64,000 nucleotides of DNA from Plazaster borealis (Eukaryota; Echinodermata; Asteroidea; Forcipulatida; Labidiasteridae): positions 10,788,001-10,852,000 of the forward strand of contig CM037472.1 in assembly GCA_021014325.1 (NCBI GenBank), in the 5' to 3' direction. The translations under genes were made by a program, and so were the position numbers. A model generated the notes under the pieces. That model was not told the DNA's origin and made no database searches. It was given only the letters and a program-made list of their open reading frames with translations. Within the stretch, counting starts at the first letter, position 1, and each line of letters starts with the position of its first letter. Positions 1 through 11,005 of the stretch are shown in pieces.

Positions 1-715
1 GAATACATGAAGTCCCTAAAAGGAAACATAGCGATCAAGGGAGAAACTTTGAATCACAGCTGATAAATGGCCTTTGTACTGGCTACAGCCTATCCAAGAA
101 CTGGACCACGGCATCACCAGGAAAGTGGGCAATGCAAATGGTTCAATTGCACTCTTTACAACTTGCTACTGGTAGATCAGAAGAGGCATTGGCTGCAGCA
201 CTTACATGAGTTGGTATTTACTGCAATCCACACTCCTCCACTGGCATGCATGTCCCCCTTTTTTGTCTACTTCGATTAAGAACCAACCCTTCAGTCAAGA
301 ACAAACCCTGCCAATTGATCTAATGATTGGATTGTCAGGTCCAGAATCTAGATGACTGGGTGAAGCAGCATGCTCATGCTGCTTCAGCTGTCCTAGTAAG
401 GATGGAAGACAAGCACACCAGTAGGTGCAAAAATGCAGCAATGCCAAAGCCATGATGATTGCAGGATCGCTGTAGGAACATGAGTTCTCCTTTAAAGTTA
501 CACAATGCATTACCCAGTTTTACGGCAGCCTCATCCTAATTTTTATGAGGTACAGCTTGCTGATAGTTACTGGCCCACTGAGGAGAGTAGCCAGAACCAA
601 GATCCTGGACCTGAAAGAAACCACCCTCTACCACAATGGCACTGAAGATTCTCCTAATTCCTCCTTAATAGCAGAGGAGTATTCTCCTAAGATCCTAACA
701 ACTCAAGACACATGA
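1..715. other. Non-coding sequence upstream of a DIRS remnant
   Basis: No gene is recognisable here. The short open frames (67-279 on plus, 295-510 on minus) resemble no family I know and have no supporting splice or coding signals. The only notable structure is a perfect 12-bp inverted repeat with a 2-base loop at 361-386. The stretch may be part of an unrecognised repeat. Confidence 0.4.
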
Positions 716-742
716 ATCCCTTGTGATTGAATCACAAGGGAT
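716..742. repeat. Perfect 13-bp palindrome at the edge of a DIRS remnant
   Basis: Positions 716-728 (ATCCCTTGTGATT) and 730-742 are exact reverse complements around one base. The palindrome lies just upstream of the gag-like frame. It could be a terminal or internal complementary region of the retroelement, since DIRS elements are known for inverted terminal repeats. The link to the element is inferred from position only. Confidence 0.45.
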
Positions 743-879
743 GGCACTTATAATAAAGAGTTGGTGTTGGAGTTCCGTCCCACAGAAACAATGAAAGTGA
801 AACCCACTTCCTCGCTTCGCTCAACTCCATTTCCAATCCATACACACAGCAGAGGATCCGGCCATTTCTGCATTCTCCT

Positions 880-1626
880 TTGATGCATGCAAATATGTGT
901 ACGGAGGCACCAGACAATCCGTGGGTTACCCCCTGCACCCCCTGCACTTGCACTAGTGAGGATTATGGATCCCTGTCAGAGGACGAGTCTGAGGATACAC
1001 CGGTTGTGCTCCGACTCTCGGTCTTCGAAACCCAGTTACGCCTGGTTCAGCGGGACATGATCCGGGTGCTCAATCTGCCAGCAGAGGAAAGCACACCAAC
1101 TCCAGCACGCCAGTCTTTTAAGAGACGCATGGGTCCGCAGGTCCGTTTAGTCTTTCCAGTCCTACATCTCGACTCTGTCTGTGTAGATGGCATTAAGTCC
1201 ATTGCCGAGGCCACTCCCTGGAAACCTACAGCGACATGTGCCAGCTCGTACTACCGGTTTCCACAACCAGAAAAGTTTTTTAAGGTACCAGCAATTTCTG
1301 ACTCCGTTAAGGACAAGCTGGTGGCCGACGGAGCTGCTACTGCCCCAAGGGTCACCTTTGTCGACAAGGTTCGTTCCAAGTCAGAGGAATCCCTACGTAA
1401 GTTGGACGCAGCCTCCCGACTTGGGATTCGGGAAGCCTCCTTTCTTCTTCTCCTGACGGAATATCTCGTCAGCGGCTGGGAAGAAGACTCAAAGATCCCC
1501 GCCAATATGTTAACAGCAGCCTTCAACTGCCTCGAGGAGGGCTTGCGTGGCCTTCTAGGTCAGTTTGCCCGGATCTCAGTTATGGCCTCATCGACCCGAC
1601 CTGGATGCCCTCTTCCTTCCGACTGA
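880..1626 (+). pseudogene. DIRS-like retroelement gag-like ORF, broken copy
   Basis: An open frame of 248 codons precedes reverse transcriptase fragments. It aligns by eye to a second copy at 8584-9700. Shared motifs are FLLLLTEYL here against FLLLLSEYL there, IPANM...CLEEG against VPADM...CLDNG, and the phrase RQSFKRR in both. The ORF ends early at 1624-1626. The same gag region seems to continue in another frame (1699-2016, MEEETKR...), so a frameshift is likely. In DIRS-type elements a gag-like protein precedes RT, RNase H and a tyrosine recombinase. The start at 880 is only the first ATG in the frame. It is not expected to be functional. Confidence 0.6.
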
Positions 1627-2130
1627 AGGTGCCCAAAACAAAAGGCGGCGCTCCCTCTACTCGGGACCGACCTCTTCAGCAATAAATTCCAGGAGGCCAT
1701 GGAGGAAGAGACAAAACGCATTGACGCCAGGGAGAAAATCAACCTCTGTGAACCCAAGACGCACAAGGTGGGTACAAGCCCCACACATCCAGAACAACGT
1801 TCTGTATCCCCCAACACCGCCCGTTCATGGCGTTTCAGGGGTGTGGGCGGGCTGCGTCCCAGACGGCTGCCCATGGCGCATGAGCCCCCTTTCCAGCCCG
1901 CAAACTACAACACCAGGTGGCCAGGGCGCCGACCTCCCGTTACGGAGGCTGGCGTAAGTGACTCCATACAGTTAAGACGGCCCCCTTCCATGGGATCCGT
2001 AGGGGGCCGCCTGTGACTCTTCCAAGGGTCCTGGAAGAGACTTATCCTCGACGAGTGGTTGTTTTGAACGGTCAGCGAGGGCTACGTTCTAGAGATCACA
2101 AGCACCCCCCTGTCGGGCACACTGATTCGC
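1627..2130 (+). pseudogene. DIRS-like gag 3' part, frameshifted
   Basis: The frame at 1699-2016 begins MEEETKRIDAREKINL. It resembles the gag tail of the second copy (MEAEAKRLKAADKINL, near 9645-9695). The same DNA recurs at 3583-3900, including the phrase AATAAATTCCAGGAGGCC at 1681 and 3583. The reading frame changes between the gag-like ORF and this piece. Confidence 0.5.
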
Positions 2131-2133
2131 CAG

Positions 2134-2766
2134 ATGCCAGTCCCCCTGCTGTGGGAAAAATGCGAGGCACTCAAGGGGGAGATTCAATCTCTCTTGCAAA
2201 AGCTAGCCATTTGCAAAGTACACCCGAACCAAGAACTCTTTGGCTTCATGTCAGTTTTCTTTCTAACGCCCAAGAAAGAAACCGGCGCGTGGCGTCCTAT
2301 TCTGAATCTTAAATTACTAAACAGACTTATCAGACCAAAAAGGTTCTAAAATGGACACCCTCAGGGTAGTCCTGGACTCTGTACCGAGAACCTCATGGGC
2401 AGCATCCATAGACTTAAAGGATGCCCCGATCAATCAAGGTTCCTTCAGTTCCGCTACAAGGAGAGGATGTACTAGTTCACGACCCTCCTCTTTGGTCTAT
2501 CGACCTCCCCAAGAGTTTTCACGAGGATCGTGAAAACCTTTGGTGCAAGACTTCACAGACAAGGATTTACGACCTTCATGTACCTCGACGACTGGCTCAT
2601 TGTAGGTCACTCAGAAGAGGAGGCACACAGAGCCCTCGACGCCACTGCAAGACTAGCACCTTCCCTAGGGTTCGTTATCAACGAGAAAAAGTCACAACTG
2701 ACTTCAAAGCAGCTTCTGACTTTTCTTGGGGCAAGGATCGATCTGAAGAGCGGGTCGCCCGGCCGA
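2134..2766 (+). pseudogene. DIRS-type reverse transcriptase, frameshifted
   Basis: Reverse transcriptase motifs appear in order across three frames. TGAWRPILNLKLLNRLI lies at about 2281-2330, AASIDLKDA at about 2400-2425 and FMYLDDWLIVGHS, with the catalytic Asp pair, at about 2574-2610. FVINEKKSQL and FLGARIDL follow. The order and the YLDDWLI form fit the DIRS/tyrosine-recombinase retroelement group. Breaks fall near 2349, 2430 and 2530, so no intact polymerase is encoded. No tyrosine recombinase domain follows. Confidence 0.7.
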
Positions 2767-3080
2767 CAACGGAACGCCTGTCAAATTTACGACAGTGTGT
2801 CCACCTCTTTCTTCACAATCAACCGAACCCTGACTGGTTGGGGTGCGTCACTACCCCCCCCCACCTGCCAAGTCCAGCGATCTCACCGACGCTCTGTCTT
2901 ACGAAAGGATTGTCCCTTCAGAATGGACACTCCTCCCGAGCATTGGACAGCTCCTCTTTATACAGGTAGACCGCCCCACATCGACCTGTTTGCATATAAA
3001 GACAGCAGCCACTGCAGGACCAGAGAGGGCGCTGTTCCGTAAGCTTACTGTTGCGTACATATAAAGCTCTTAGCGAATTA
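2767..3080 (+). pseudogene. DIRS RNase H remnant
   Basis: Directly after the RT the frame reads LTGWGASLPP near 2830-2860, a fragment of the RNase H motif usual in DIRS elements (DASLTGWGA). Later it reads HIDLFAYKDS near 2970-3005. Much of the domain between is missing, so this is an internally deleted copy. From about 3080 to 3270 nothing further is recognisable. Confidence 0.5.
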
Positions 3081-3282
3081 AACCCGTCGGTTAGGGAGTT
3101 TTATATGTACACAACAGTGCCCTCTTTGGTCCTGCCCACAATGCCCTGCGGCCCGGCTGCCATGTTATTTTCCTCTTTTCTCTTAGCGCTGACCCAACAT
3201 AGATGTGTTTTTTTTACAGCTCTAAGAGTGTTGAGTTATTCCTATAAGAGTTATGTTTGTGGTTTTTGCCAGTAGTAGTTTT

Positions 3283-3905
3283 TTGGAGTGTTTTTTGAGT
3301 ATTTTTGAGATTTCTCTCTGGAGAGACAGGTGGCTCGGAAGGCATCGACCATTAACGGGGAAGCCTGCAACTCCCCAGGTCGCATAGTTCCTTTTTCAGA
3401 CATCATTTGCTTGCCTCCGGACTCGGACCACACCCCGAACACGCTGGGGGACACGGTGGTGTCCCCTTCAAGGCAAGGTGCTGCCCAGCACTGGTGAGTG
3501 CCAGGGGCCTTGCAGCCAACCACAGGACGCAAGGCCGGAATGAAGGCCGGAAAGAAAGCCAAGAAGAAGGGAAAGCTTCAACAATAAATTCCAGGAGGCC
3601 ATGGAGGAAGAGGCAAAACGCATTGACGCCACATAGAAAATCAACCTCCGCAAACCCAAGGCGCCACAAGGTGGAAAAAAGCCCCCGACATCCAGAACGA
3701 TGTTCTGTATCCCCAAACGTTGCCCGTTCAAGGCCTTTTGGGGGCATGGACGGGCTGCGTCCCAGACGGCTGCCCGTGGCGCATGAGCCTGCAATCCACA
3801 ACACCCAACGGACCAGGTGGCCAGGGCGCTGACCTCCCGTTTGAGAGGTTGGCGTAAGTGACTCCATACAGTTAAGACGGCCCCCTCCATGGGACTCGTA
3901 CACGT
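3283..3905 (+). mobile_element. Second partial copy of the same DIRS-like element
   Basis: This block ends with near-copies of 1681-2010, including the gag-tail DNA at 3583-3660 and the phrase CTCCATACAGTTAAGACGGC (here near 3861-3880, and near 1963). The first part (3283-3560) has no counterpart in copy 1. It may be a 5' leader joined by deletion to the gag tail. Open frames on both strands here are shadows. Confidence 0.5.
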
Positions 3906-5131
3906 ATGTACACCGCCGTCAATCTCAAATGCGCACGCGCGAAAAAACGTCATATCACGTGGTAATTAACTGCTCATGCATATGTATTTTTAGTTCTCTA
4001 AGAAAACAAAGCGATGACTCATCGATAAGGAGGCGGTTTTAAGAGGGCGAAGGAGGAGCCATGTCATTTTAATGAATATGCATTAACAAAGCCTTCGTCA
4101 TTTAATTTTAAACATAAGATTGTTGGACGATATGACCGTCGCTCCAAAAATAGGACAATTTTGTACCCAAAAATATGTTTATTGTGAATAATTCAGGCAT
4201 TTGTCAGGTTTTTTAAAAGGCACAATTTGAGGGGGATATGGAATCTGAAATATCATGAACGAGGATGTTTATAACGATCCTGTACATCGCAGAAGAGAGC
4301 TAAACCTTTTTTTTTTCAAATGTAAATTTGTTCATGAATATGGCATTTTCTGGCATCTTTCTTCATCAAAATAGTAAGTTTGTACGTAAACAGGATCGTT
4401 TAGAATTCTTAAAAGTCCATTTTCTGCAGAAAACTTGCACATTTGTTAAAGATTTCCGTTAGCTTAGCCACCAGTCAGTACATGGTCGACCACACTAAAT
4501 GCAGCCATGAGGGGTCATGAGTAATGCAAGTTGACACCAGCGTCTTTGAGATAAGAAGCCCAGCCATGTTGGCAATCCGTTGTGTGCATTGACATGTAAT
4601 GGCGTGGGGACGCTTAGCTGGTGAAGAAAACAGGTGGAGAGGCTCAACTTTTTCAGGTATCTTGTAATTCTCAGCTATTTAGCAGTCTGCTATTTATTGT
4701 AAAATATAATGGATGAACATGAAGGATTATTCCTGCTTGCATTAATATTTTATTAGGCATCTTCCCATTATTAAACTTACACAACAAATCAATGATCATG
4801 TTAATATATTATAAATAAATCATGAATACTACTACTGGGGCAGTGATTATGAAATGTGAACATGGAGAAAGATCTACTTCCTTGTTCAATGTTTCAACTA
4901 GGATGCTTTGCTGACTGCAATTCAGATTCAGAAATGCTTGATCATCATGTATGTTGACTTTTGTTTTGGGTGAATGAAGAAAAGAAAATATCCCATCCTA
5001 TTTTTGTAATTGTACTATTCTAAATCATCTTCCCATTTTCATGTTGGTCACTTCGTACCCAAGCCAAGCCATACACGTATGACGTGACTTGGGTACAATT
5101 GTTAAAACCAACCGTTGTGTAAAGTGTCTTT
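3906..5131. other. AT-rich intergenic sequence, nothing recognised
   Basis: About 1.2 kb with many stops in all frames and no repeat or gene I recognise. At 5047-5100 there is sequence containing the phrase CTTCGTACCCAAG. It is matched in inverse orientation by GGGTACGAAGTGACTT near 5649-5664, so the MITE between them sits inside an older inverted arrangement. Confidence 0.5.
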
Positions 5132-5503
5132 AAAGGCATCGTACACGATTGGTAATTACTCAAAATATATATTAGCATAAAAACTGACTTGGTAACGAGC
5201 AACAGAGAGCTGTTGATAGTATAAAACATTGTGAGAAACGACTCCCTCTGAAGTAACGTAGTTTTTGAGAAAGAGGTAATTTCTCACTAAAATAATAAAA
5301 ACTTCTTGCAAGAAGTTTTTATTATTCTATCTGAAAGCACACAAATTTGTACAACAAGGGTGTTTTTTCTTTCATCATTTTCTTGCAACTTCGATGACCA
5401 ATTGAGCCCAAATTTTCAGAGGCTTGTTATTTTATGCATATGTTGAGATACACCAAGTGAGAACACTGGTCTTTGACAATTTCCAAACGTGTACGATGCC
5501 TTT
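5132..5503. mobile_element. MITE with TTAA flanks (family A)
   Basis: The ends are inverted repeats: AAAGGCATCGTACACG on the left and CGTGTACGATGCCTTT on the right. Both overlap a TTAA (5130-5133 and 5502-5505), consistent with TTAA target-site duplication. A central perfect palindrome of AATAAAAACTTCTTG and its complement sits near 5292-5326. Relatives occur at 46082 and 48675. No coding capacity; the short ORFs inside are not genes. Confidence 0.75.
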
Positions 5504-6600
5504 AATGTTTAATGTTACTCTATTCATGTTTCATTTTTTTCTTCTTTTCAAAACAATTTTATTGATTCGGGTCGGCCACATGACTCAGACAATTGAGGTA
5601 CGAAGTGACTTGGCTTATGGGTACGAGGTGACCTGGGTATGATATTTTGGGTACGAAGTGACTTAAATACGAAGTGACTGACATCTGATTGCACCATTGC
5701 AAGATAAAAAATAAATAAGTAACCATTCTCGTAATTTTTTTAAAATTATAATTCATTAATAAATTCCTTGGACTCTTTGGGGATTAAATGAGAACACAGG
5801 TTTCGAAAAGTAAATGGTTAAAAATAACAAATGTGCTGATAGCTTCGTGTTTTAATTACGGTGAAGGAAACTGGTAAGCAAACCATGATGTCATCAGTAT
5901 GGTACATTACATTATTATAAGCTCGGTTAATATTTGACGCGAAAGCAAATACAAAGCATTGATGCAAACAAAACAGGCTTTTTTCTTATTGTGACACAAG
6001 GAAATTCGCCTCACTTTCGCAATTTGCTTTAGAAAGAAAATTAAAAGTGAAAAACCAAAGAATCACAGTGATTCAAATTATCTAAAGTCAACATTTTTTT
6101 AAAATTCCTATATGCACATTTTCTTAAAAGGAGAAATTTACCGCTGTTTTTTGTACCATAATCTTTGACGTATAAGCCGCAGAATATATTGATTTTGATC
6201 TTCAAAAATGTTGCAGCTTATACGCTAAAGATTAAGATACAAATTTATTGTTTACACTTGAGAAATGACAAGTTCTTTATTAAAATTTGTGGTTGTGTGG
6301 AAATTAATACAATACAATTATTTTTAAAAAGGCAGCGGGTGGTGCGTAGGCAGGGCTGGTCATGACCCAATGAGACTCAATGACGGACTGCAGAATATCC
6401 ATCTCTTCTATGCAGTCCTCGGACATCATGCCGGAGGGTGTTGAGATGGGCATGGACAGATTCCCCTCTTCCTTGCCCGCCATTGAATTCTAGACCAAAG
6501 TGCCACTGTCACAGCCATGGAATGACATGGTCTTCAAGTAGATGCATCTTCGGCATTGCATTCTCAGATGGAAAGGAGATGCGGAAGTAAGCTAGGTAGT
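5504..6600. other. Intergenic sequence with small GTACGAAGTGACTTG repeats
   Basis: Near 5595-5675 the phrase TACGA(A/G)GTGAC(T/C)T occurs four times in slightly varied form. The remainder is AT-rich and carries no gene I can support. Confidence 0.5.
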
Positions 6601-7530
6601 TGTTAATCTTTTGGCTCACAGCTGGGCCTCCAATGCTATTTCATGGAGGGCCTTTGCTTCCGCCAACTGAAAAAAATATAACAATACGGTCAAATTTGTT
6701 TCATAGAAAGCCTTGTGCACTTAATAATAAAAGCTTATCAGATTTACATTTTATGTTTATGAAAACTTACCAGATGTTCTTGTTGCTTCCGCAGTGGAGT
6801 CGTTTTAAGATTGGATGTCTGCATGAACTTCCCTCCACAGGTGACATGATGGTGTCCAGAAGTTCTTCGACTTTGAGACGGAATTCCCCATCGAAGGCCT
6901 CTGCCTGCAGATGTAATTGCCGAGCCCTTTTCAACACAGAGATGACACTATTGAAGCAGGAGCCAAGTGCTGGATTTTCTTCCTCGGTGTGATGTTCACT
7001 CGTAGGCCAACACAGCTGCCACTTGCTAGTCAAGGTCATGACATGCTTGAGGTATAACCCGAGACTGATGTGTAGTCTGAGTTGGCAGACCTGTCATAAA
7101 GGTAAATGCAATATTACCTCATATTCACTTTCATTGCATTCATTCATCTATTTTTACTCTGTTGATTTAAATACGATTTGCAAACTATTTACCTGTGTCA
7201 GCGAAATCCTTAACATGGGCTCCCTGATCACATGTGTCGAAGGTGTGTCAAAGGGCAATTGGGACAACCAACGTTGGCAATCTAAAACATTTGTTTGATC
7301 GTCCCGCCTGCCTTGTTTCCAATCTTGACCCAAACCTCGTCATGTGGCATGTTGCCCTCGTACCAAGTTAGCTCATTGGAATGAAAAGGGGAGGTTCTCG
7401 GCAATGATGATATCCACCACGACATCTTGTTGTTGTCGATGCATGGCAGTTTTGCCTTCAGTCAGAATGTTGTATCCCTTCAACAATCGTTTCTGTTCCT
7501 TGTTGCAAATTTTACATCTGATGGGTGTGT
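6600..7530 (-). pseudogene. Decayed intron-containing gene or transposon-protein fragment
   Basis: The minus strand shows exon-like blocks. From about 7520 down to 7290 it reads LKGYNILTEGKTAMH and, after a frame change, ELTWYEGNMPHDEVWVKIGN then GGTIKQMF. A block at about 7099-6771 has an acceptor (ATGACAG) and a donor (CTG|GTAAGT, exon edge 6771) and reads VCQLRLHISLGLYLKHVM then longer helical sequence. A third block begins at 6666 after a good acceptor (TTTTTTCAG) with LAEAKALHEIALEAQL, then a stop. Frames change inside blocks, so it is probably dead. The W-V-K-I-G...GGTIK pattern recalls uncharacterised multi-copy proteins of marine deuterostomes that I suspect are transposon-derived. 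I cannot name a family. Confidence 0.4.
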
Positions 7531-7906
7531 ACTACTAGTACTACTTGACAATGGCTCAAAATAAGAAGTGCATGGGGGGGGGGGTCCTAGGGCTGTCTGT
7601 CTGTCCATGGATGTTTCTGCTTCTTTTCTGTACCGGCTTTTAGCTGTAGGAAAGAATTTGTACAAACAGTACATTACATTTCAGAATTGTCTTGTGCTCA
7701 TCCATGTTGAATCTGTGTTTAACTTTAAGAAATAACAACAAATTGTCCTTTTTGTATTATTTAATCAGTTAAACTAAAACAAAACAAAAAAGTCCTTGCA
7801 ACTTCTTTTAGTGTAATCAAATTTAAAATAATAAATGGAGTTGTTTCATTACCCCCCCCCCCAAAAAAAATGACAGCATTACTAGCTTAACATTCATCTG
7901 CACGTG
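7531..7906. other. Intergenic sequence with homopolymer runs
   Basis: A run of ten or more G lies near 7575-7585 and a C-run then an A-run near 7853-7869. No gene is seen. Confidence 0.5.
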
Positions 7907-8330
7907 CCAGTCCGCCCCGATCAATCATGGTTCCTTCAGTTCCGCTACAAGGAGAGGACGTACGAGTTCACGACCCTCCCCTTCGGCCTATCGACCTTCC
8001 CCTCAGAGTTTTCACAATCCTTGGGGGCAAGACTTCACAGACGAGGATTTACGACCTTCATTTACCTCGCCGACTGGCTCATAGTAGGTCACTCAGAAGC
8101 GGAGGCATGCAGAGCCCTCGACACCACTGTTGGACTAGCTTCTTCCGTAGGGTTCGTTATCAACAAGAAAAAGTCACACCTGACCCTAACGCAGTTTCAG
8201 ATTTCCAGAGCAGAATCGCCCGGCCGACAACGGAGTGCCTTAAAAATTTATGACAGTGTGTCCACCTCTTTCTACAAGAATCAACCGCACCAGCAATATC
8301 ATGGCTACAATTGTTGGGCCTAATGGGCAG
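7907..8330 (+). pseudogene. DIRS reverse transcriptase fragment with lost catalytic residue
   Basis: This is the same RT region as 2430-2800 in copy 1: FLQFRYKERTYEFTTLPFGL, then LGARLHRRGFTTFIYL and WLIVGHSEAEA, then GFVINKKKSHL. The active-site YLDD of copy 1 reads YLAD here (a GCC codon near 8068-8076), removing one catalytic Asp. Deletions follow near 8200, where copy 1 has FLGARIDL. The N-terminal RT motifs are absent. Confidence 0.65.
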
Positions 8331-8557
8331 TATGGTGGACCTAGTACCCTTTTGCAGGCTCCATATGCGCCCGCTCTAGCTGCACCTCCTCACATTTTAC
8401 CGGCCAACTGCATCCGATAAACCATCAGGCTTATAGGCCCCCATATTCTCCAACTCCTCGCTGGTGGTCACTAGAGAAGAAGCTGTCCCAGGGCCATTCC
8501 CAACCCATGATCACCATCACAATGGATGCCTCCCTGACTGGTTAGGGTGCGTCACTG
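8331..8557 (+). pseudogene. DIRS RNase H fragment
   Basis: Frames in this stretch read PRWWSLEKKL near 8457-8485 and ITITMDASLTG near 8513-8543. Both are typical of the RNase H linker and first catalytic strand in DIRS-type elements. The domain stops at a 24-base C run. Confidence 0.5.
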
Positions 8558-8581
8558 CCCCCCCCCCCCCCCCCCCCCCCC
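8558..8581. repeat. Poly-C tract (24 C)
   Basis: An uninterrupted run of 24 C sits exactly at the junction between an RNase H fragment and the start of another copy's gag region. The length may be unstable or affected by assembly. Confidence 0.9.
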
Positions 8582-9845
8582 GCCAAGTTGCAAACGTGAA
8601 GATCAAAACTTTGGCCCACTGGGCCCGTACATCCAGCTCGGCCCTTCCGGTCATGGCTGGGTGCACCCGAACCAGGGCGGCCTCCCGTTGACGGTTAGCC
8701 GTGCACCGGCCTCCCATCACAGCCACCGTCCCGCGCCCACCGCAAACAAACTTGCGTACGGTATCGCGGGGCAAGATGGACGGTCATGCTCGGATACCTG
8801 GGCACCATTCCCGCCAGGGATTAGCCTGCACCCTTCAGGGTCCCTCGTGTCCGATCCGGGATCGGGGCCGGACCACCTTGGAGCGGACACAGCTCTGCCG
8901 TTTGGTGACACATCTTCGCTGGGGACCTCCGGCCTTCTCAAGCCCAGCGCCTCGTCCCCGGAAGAGGATGAACTGCACCTTGTCCTGCGAGACATGACTC
9001 GGGTGCTGGGCCTTCCCGCCGATAAATCTGAGGACCCTCCTGCTGAACGTCAATCATTCAAACGAAGGACAGGCCCAACCCTGAGGGGCGAATCTAAGTT
9101 CCCAACTATGCCACTCGATCGTGTCTGCAGTGACCGCATCAATGGCATTATGTCGGCAACCACTTGGAATGCTTACCCCAAGCGGGCGGAGACCTATTAT
9201 TGACTTCAATAGATATTTTTCAACTACAGTTCTGCCGGACTCGGCGGCAGATAAACTTGCTGCCGATTGGGGGACAGCTTCTTCCAAGCTCCCCTTTGCA
9301 GACAAAGCCCAAGGGAAGATGGAGGAGGTGGTCAGGAAGATGGACTTGGCATCACGCTTTGGCATGCGCACATCGACCTTCCTGCTCCTTCTATCAGAGT
9401 ACCTGAGGCTAGCCTGCGATGAGGACTTGCCGGTCCCGGCAGACATGATGGTAGCAGCCCTCCATTGTCTTGACAACGGGTTGGGTACCGTTCTGGACCA
9501 GTTCGCAAGGGTTTCAACCCTGGCAACATCGGCCCGAAGGGCGAACGTCTTAGATGCGCTATTCCTCCCGTCCGCGGGGGCACAAGCCTCTCGACACGCT
9601 CCCTCTGGCGGGGAAAGACCTGTTTGCGGGCAGATTTCAGGAGTCCATGGAGGCCGAGGCTAAACGCCTCAAGGCTGCGGACAAGATCAACCTGAAAAAA
9701 CCTGGTGAACACCAAAAAGTCACACCCGAGCCCCTTTCAGGTCCCCACCTTCCTCGGTGCGGCTCTCAACCTTTAAAATGGGCTGGCCCGCCCGTCGGCG
9801 GACCGTGTGTTGAACTTTCGTCAATGCGTGGCCCCATCTTTTAGG
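8582..9845 (+). pseudogene. DIRS gag-like region of a second element copy
   Basis: The frame at 8547-9203 includes VLRDMTRVLGLPADKSEDP and RQSFKRRTGP, matching VQRDMIRVLNLPAEESTP and RQSFKRRMGP in copy 1. After a stop at 9201 the region continues in another frame, 9121-9663, with DKLAADWGTA, FLLLLSEYL and VPADMMVAALHCLDNG. The tail (9645-9750) reads MEAEAKRLKAADKINL. Frame changes show it is dead. Its order after RT and RNase H shows that two elements, or a rearranged one, are joined here. Confidence 0.6.
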
Positions 9846-10550
9846 CTTGCGAATATCAGAGTTTTCGTCTCGTATACAAAGAGGATGCTATGTAGCTGCG
9901 TTCCTTGTAATTCAGCTTCTCAGCTGCAAATAAGGATAAACAGCCTTCTATATTTATATTATTTTTATTCTTTGCAGATCGATCACAACATACAATTAGA
10001 AAGCTGTCCCAATGTAACCAATTTGACCTACATTGGCAGCTCACTCTTCCAAGTACAAATGGCATCTGAGACAATAATCCCCAAGTTGAGACAGTTCCTG
10101 ATATGGCTGGACATTACGGTGAGGGAATGCCATCCACTTTGACCTCCAGCTTTGCAGTCTTCATGTCTGACGAACACAAACACTGATGCACACCTGGGTG
10201 ATTGGATGCCGGGAATGCTCATCTAAAAAGTAGGCACATAATTGCCATTTATTTATATGTGCAGGACACAGGCATTTAGTGATAGGTATGAGAAGTTTAG
10301 ACTTTTACGGGAGAGTGCCTGGTGGAAAAGTATAGCTGCTGTTGTCTTCAGATATCAATAAATTATTCTCTTTTATCTGCTACTTCTCTGCTGAAGATAA
10401 CACCATTCTCATGTGGCATAACTAAGGGGGGTGCCTTCCCCCCAATTGATATCCTCCCCCCCCCCTTCCTTGAAATCTCTATGAGTGATCTGAAGTTAGA
10501 AATAATTTCAACATACCTCCTACTCGAACTTACTGATCAAAACGTTGAGT
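9846..10550. other. Non-coding sequence with a 39-bp motif shared with two other sites
   Basis: At 9852-9890 a 39-base stretch beginning AATATCAGAGTTTTCG is identical to 15591-15629 and 19945-19983. Beyond this, AT-rich DNA with no gene recognised. Confidence 0.55.
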
Positions 10551-11005
10551 TGACAAGATTGTATCTCCACCATGCAAAGTTTCAAATCCTACTCATGTAC
10601 ACGGTGTTACCTCAAATCTTGCTAGATTTTATCTCCCCCATGCAAAGTTTCAAATCCTACTCATGTACATGGCGTTACCACAAACCTCACTAGATTTTAT
10701 CTCCACCATGCAAAGTTTCAAATCCTACTCATGTACATGGTGTTATGGCAAACCTTACTAGATTTTATCTCCCCCATGCAAAGTTTCAAATCCTACTCAT
10801 GTACATGGCGTTACCACAAACCTCACTAGATTTTATCTCCACCATGCAAAGTTTCAAATCCTACTCATGTACATGGCGTTACCACAAACCTCACTAGAAT
10901 TTATCTCCACCATGCAAAGTTTCAAATCCTACTCATGTACATGGTAATACCACAAACCATATACTAGATTGTATTCCAACCATGCAAGGTTTAAAATCTT
11001 ACTTA
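10551..11005. repeat. 68-bp tandem repeat, about 6.5 copies
   Basis: Units begin GAT(T/G)TTATCTCC(A/C)CC at 10557, 10625, 10693, 10761, 10829, 10897 and 10967. The period is exactly 68 except for the last (70). Each contains ATGCAAAGTTTCAAATCC. Copies are 85-95% alike by eye, and the last is most diverged. Confidence 0.9.
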
